Assembly (NCBI GenBank): GCA_964644465.1
Contig: CAZXVU010000098.1
Span: 1 to 8,056, forward strand
Reading direction: 5' to 3'
DNA: 8,056 nucleotides
DNA from: CAZXVU01 sp964644465
GTDB taxonomy: Bacteria; Chlamydiota; Chlamydiia; Chlamydiales; SM23-39
The position numbers and the translations under genes were made by a program. The notes under the pieces are model-generated. The model was not told the origin of the DNA. It worked only from the letters and a program-made list of their open reading frames with translations, and ran no database searches. This document shows positions 5,997 to 8,056 of this stretch, piece after piece; position 1 is the stretch's first letter, and each line of letters starts with the position of its first letter.

Positions 5997-7093
5997 AGAT
6001 TTGGAAGAACTGGGACGAGGCTTTCAAGCAAGCCTTTTTTGTCGAGTTTTACCACCCACATTTCATGGTCTTGCCTGCCGTAGACGACCCAGATATTCTG
6101 ATTGTCGTAAAGGTATCCTGCTGGAAAAACAACCCGCAAAGGCTTCCATGTTTTGTAGGCTGGACCATGATAAAAATTTTTCCCGACAATAGGTTTTGGA
6201 CTAATGTGGGTCAGAGAAAATGGAGGATCTTTCTCAAAAGAGTAAGCTCCCATAAAGTAGTGAGGAATGCTCGACCCTCCGGAATGGGCCGTCATCATAC
6301 TTTTTGAGCAGTGAAAAAATGCAAGATATTCGCCATCTATAAGAAACGCTTGCGTTCCTCCGCGCAGCACGCCCCAATTCCATTTAATCGATCTTAAGGA
6401 AGAAGCGACATTTTCACAGGTTGATTTTCCATGCAAAGGACGGACGATCCGATGAGGAACGATGCTATAAGCGAGCAGCAATTCTCCGTTATATTCAAAA
6501 GGGACCCAATTTTTTTCCGAACGTTCGAAACGTTCCCCCTCAAAATAGACGAAACAATCTGGATTATCAGCAGTAAATCGGGTTCCATCATAGATGACCT
6601 CTGCAATGACCATTCTTCGGACTTCTCGATCGATCACATCTTTCAAAACATTATTGTAGATGATGAAGAGCTTTTCTCCGATCATGAGCAAACGGGCGTC
6701 TTGTCTTTTCGTAATGCAAAAAGGATCATTGACGGAGATTTCGAGAAATTGGGGTTCGCTGATGGGATGAAAATTTTCATCCAGCCAAATCAAACCAATT
6801 TCATTCGTAGCGCGCGTTTTACGATCATATTTACGGAAGCTCAACAGAATGCAGCCTTGATAGCGGACAATCGAAGGGTTGAAAGCATCCGGATAACCCG
6901 GAATTTTGATTTTTTTTGTTTCTAAAACATAATCCTGGGCCATCTCTTCTAAATCGACATAATCAAAATTTGGGATATAAGGCTCTGTAGCGACTTCGTC
7001 AGGAGAGGAATCTTCAAAATAATCGTCGATTGTGGATTGTGCTACAGCGCTCTGAAAGATGAAGAAAAACAAATAAAAGCAGCATTTTATCAT
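5993..7093 (-). CDS. Exported GH130/GH43-like five-bladed beta-propeller protein, copy 1
   Basis: The 366-residue paralogue of the next gene has an apparent signal peptide (hydrophobic 5-17, likely cleavage after SAVA at 18). Between it and the propeller is an acidic stretch of about 25 residues (TIDDYFEDSSPDEVATEP, 21-38) that the other copy lacks. The shared blocks are IPGYPDAFNPSIVRY (64-78), KRQDARLL (129-136), EKNWVPFEYNGELLLAYS (193-210), VLRGGTQAF (242-250), AFFHCSK (258-264), PHYFMGAYSF (277-286), RVVFPAGYLYD (320-330) and VYGRQDHEMWVVKLD (337-351). The Asp of the EDxR-like motif is kept in both copies (Asp132 here), although its neighbour is Gln rather than Glu. The ATG lies one base after the stop of the pyruvyl transferase-like gene, with no ribosome site, which points to coupled translation. 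I recognise the fold type, not a defined enzyme. Confidence 0.75.
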   Translation of the reverse strand: MIKCCFYLFFFIFQSAVAQSTIDDYFEDSSPDEVATEPYIPNFDYVDLEEMAQDYVLETKKIKIPGYPDAFNPSIVRYQGCILLSFRKYDRKTRATNEIGLIWLDENFHPISEPQFLEISVNDPFCITKRQDARLLMIGEKLFIIYNNVLKDVIDREVRRMVIAEVIYDGTRFTADNPDCFVYFEGERFERSEKNWVPFEYNGELLLAYSIVPHRIVRPLHGKSTCENVASSLRSIKWNWGVLRGGTQAFLIDGEYLAFFHCSKSMMTAHSGGSSIPHYFMGAYSFEKDPPFSLTHISPKPIVGKNFYHGPAYKTWKPLRVVFPAGYLYDNQNIWVVYGRQDHEMWVVKLDKKGLLESLVPVLPNL

Positions 7094-7094
7094 A

Positions 7095-7940
7095 TTAGGG
7101 GATCTTGGGGGAGTTGAAGTTCATTGAGGGCCAAAATTCGAAGGGGAATGCTTCGTAGAGCTTTCTTAGATCGCATTGAAATGGGAGTTCTCCGCCCATC
7201 CTTAGAGCTTCTTCAATAGATGAAGCAACCTGAAAATCGGGTCTGCCTGTTCCTAGATAATAATCGTGATATTTAAAAATATGCTGATTTTCTGTGATTC
7301 TCAAAAGCCTGGCTGGGATTCCATATGCTTCTGCAATAATAATGCCATGCAAGGAACTTGAAATCACAAAACGGCTATCTAAGATTTTTTCGATCACTTC
7401 TTCCCAGGGATCCGTAGGATATACGACATGAGGATCTTCTTTCGAAAACAGTTTGCGCTCTAAAAAATGAGGGATCACAATATAGTCCAACGAGGGATTT
7501 TCCTTTCTTTTGAACTCTGGAAAAAGATAGGGGAAAAGAAGAGCTGGATCTCCGTAGATTTCAGGACATTCAATCTGGAAATTTTCATAGAGAAATTGCC
7601 GCGTTAATGGGCCTCTGACAGCTCTCACGTCGAGATGATTGAATCGATACTGTTTTTTTTCTAAGGTTTTTCCATTGATCCCAGAGCCCCAAATGACATC
7701 TCCTTCATTGGCGAAATAGAAAATAGATCCGATAGCAAGAAGTTTTTTATCCTGATTTTTTGTTCTCTTTAGGTAACACCTGACGGGAGAGCCAACAATC
7801 CTTTCGACCATTTTTAAAGAGAGAACATCTCCAAAATTCACGAATGGTTCTTCTTGCCAATATAAAAGAGGGAGTCCTTCCATGGCGAAAGAACAATATC
7901 CCCCAAACAAAAAAATAAAGAAGACGGACAAAACTCTCAT
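7095..7940 (-). CDS. Polysaccharide pyruvyl transferase family protein (ExoV-like) with signal peptide
   Basis: The protein (281 residues from ATG 7940) carries the blocks of the pyruvyl transferase family: NFGDVLSLKMVERI (35-48), LLAIGSI (67-73), VIWGSGI (82-88), VRAVRGPLTRQFL (105-117), YGDPALLFP (129-137), SSSLHGIIIAEAYGIPARL (194-212) and KYHDYYLG (223-230). This arrangement is closest to ExoV-type enzymes, which add a pyruvate ketal from phosphoenolpyruvate to sugars in exopolysaccharide assembly. Unusually, residues 1-19 form a clear signal peptide (Arg2, long hydrophobic core, likely cleavage after CSFA). An in-frame ATG at 7964 would add MIDLGLVF in front and spoil the basic n-region. 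That longer start has an ATGA arrangement with a possible upstream frame, so it is not excluded. It is the first gene of the exported trio; the stop is one base before the next ATG. Substrate unknown. Confidence 0.82.
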   Translation of the reverse strand: MRVLSVFFIFLFGGYCSFAMEGLPLLYWQEEPFVNFGDVLSLKMVERIVGSPVRCYLKRTKNQDKKLLAIGSIFYFANEGDVIWGSGINGKTLEKKQYRFNHLDVRAVRGPLTRQFLYENFQIECPEIYGDPALLFPYLFPEFKRKENPSLDYIVIPHFLERKLFSKEDPHVVYPTDPWEEVIEKILDSRFVISSSLHGIIIAEAYGIPARLLRITENQHIFKYHDYYLGTGRPDFQVASSIEEALRMGGELPFQCDLRKLYEAFPFEFWPSMNFNSPKIP

Positions 7941-8056
7941 GAACACCAATCCAAGGTCGATCATTTTGCCGGACTCATGGAGAAAAGTTCAATATCTTTG
8001 ACTATGAAAAGGAGAACTCTTGATTTTATCGACCCGTTTTGTTTTATCTCAGGAAG
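7941..8056. other. Unresolved right edge: divergent gene start or tail of a minus-strand gene
   Basis: Two readings compete. On the plus strand, AAGGAG at 8009-8014 lies five bases before a TTG at 8020, opening a frame that begins MILSTRFVLSQE and runs off the window. An ATG at 8004 opens a second frame without a ribosome site. On the minus strand, the frame ending in TGA at 7963-7961 is open for all 31 visible codons up to the edge. It would overlap the longer pyruvyl transferase start (7964) as ATGA. The plus-strand reading is slightly preferred because of the ribosome site. No convincing -35/-10 pair or terminator was seen. Confidence 0.35.
8020..8056 (+). CDS. Possible start of a divergent gene, cut by the window edge
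   Basis: A TTG codon follows AAGGAG at 8009-8014 with ideal five-base spacing, and the frame stays open to the edge for twelve codons (MILSTRFVLSQE). That is too little to identify a product. The call rests on the ribosome site alone and conflicts with an open minus-strand frame over the same bases. Confidence 0.3.
   Translation, partial: MILSTRFVLSQE

Noticed and set aside
7986..8018. AGTTC...GAACT inverted repeat around the possible ribosome site at the right edge
   Set aside because: Five pairs with a 23-base loop is expected by chance and too weak to call a regulatory hairpin.
1..8056. CRISPR arrays, insertion sequences, tRNA or rRNA genes
   Set aside because: No arrayed repeats, transposase motifs, terminal inverted repeats or tRNA/rRNA signatures were seen on either strand.

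Overview
This is a compact bacterial window, almost wholly coding, with nine recognisable genes (one cut by the left edge) and a short unresolved stretch at the right edge. Taxonomy cannot be fixed from sequence alone. The mid-40s GC by eye, Gram-negative-style signal peptides, tight packing and gene mix would fit a Gram-negative host-associated bacterium. An environmental chlamydia of the Waddlia/Parachlamydia type is my guess, at low confidence.

Layout. Positions 1-762 (+) hold the rest of a DUF2063 (HvfC/BufC N-terminal-type) protein, the usual partner of DUF692/MNIO peptide-modifying enzymes. Its stop codon abuts the stop of a convergent EamA/DMT-type permease (763-1686, -). A 116-base divergent region follows, carrying a near-perfect 17-bp direct repeat with a 23-bp period. 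From it runs a plus-strand unit, pgeF-rmlC-rmlD-rmlB (1803-4953). PgeF is the YfiH/LACC1-type purine nucleoside enzyme and peptidoglycan editing factor. RmlB, RmlC and RmlD together turn dTDP-glucose into dTDP-L-rhamnose. rmlC/rmlD and rmlD/rmlB each overlap by exactly 26 nt. RmlA, which makes dTDP-glucose, and any rhamnosyltransferase are not in the window.

The plus unit ends in a 4-nt tail-to-tail overlap with a three-gene minus-strand unit (7940 down to 4950). In transcription order this is an ExoV-like polysaccharide pyruvyl transferase family protein, then two tandem paralogues that look like GH130/GH43-type five-bladed beta-propeller proteins. All three begin with apparent Sec signal peptides, and the junctions are 1 nt apart or an ATGA overlap. 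This exported sugar-acting trio is the most unusual content: its proteins match no named system I know, and a pyruvyl transferase family member with a signal peptide is unexpected.

The last roughly 90 bases (7965-8056) hold either the start of a divergent plus-strand gene (good ribosome site before a TTG) or the tail of another minus-strand gene. The two readings conflict and the window cannot settle them.
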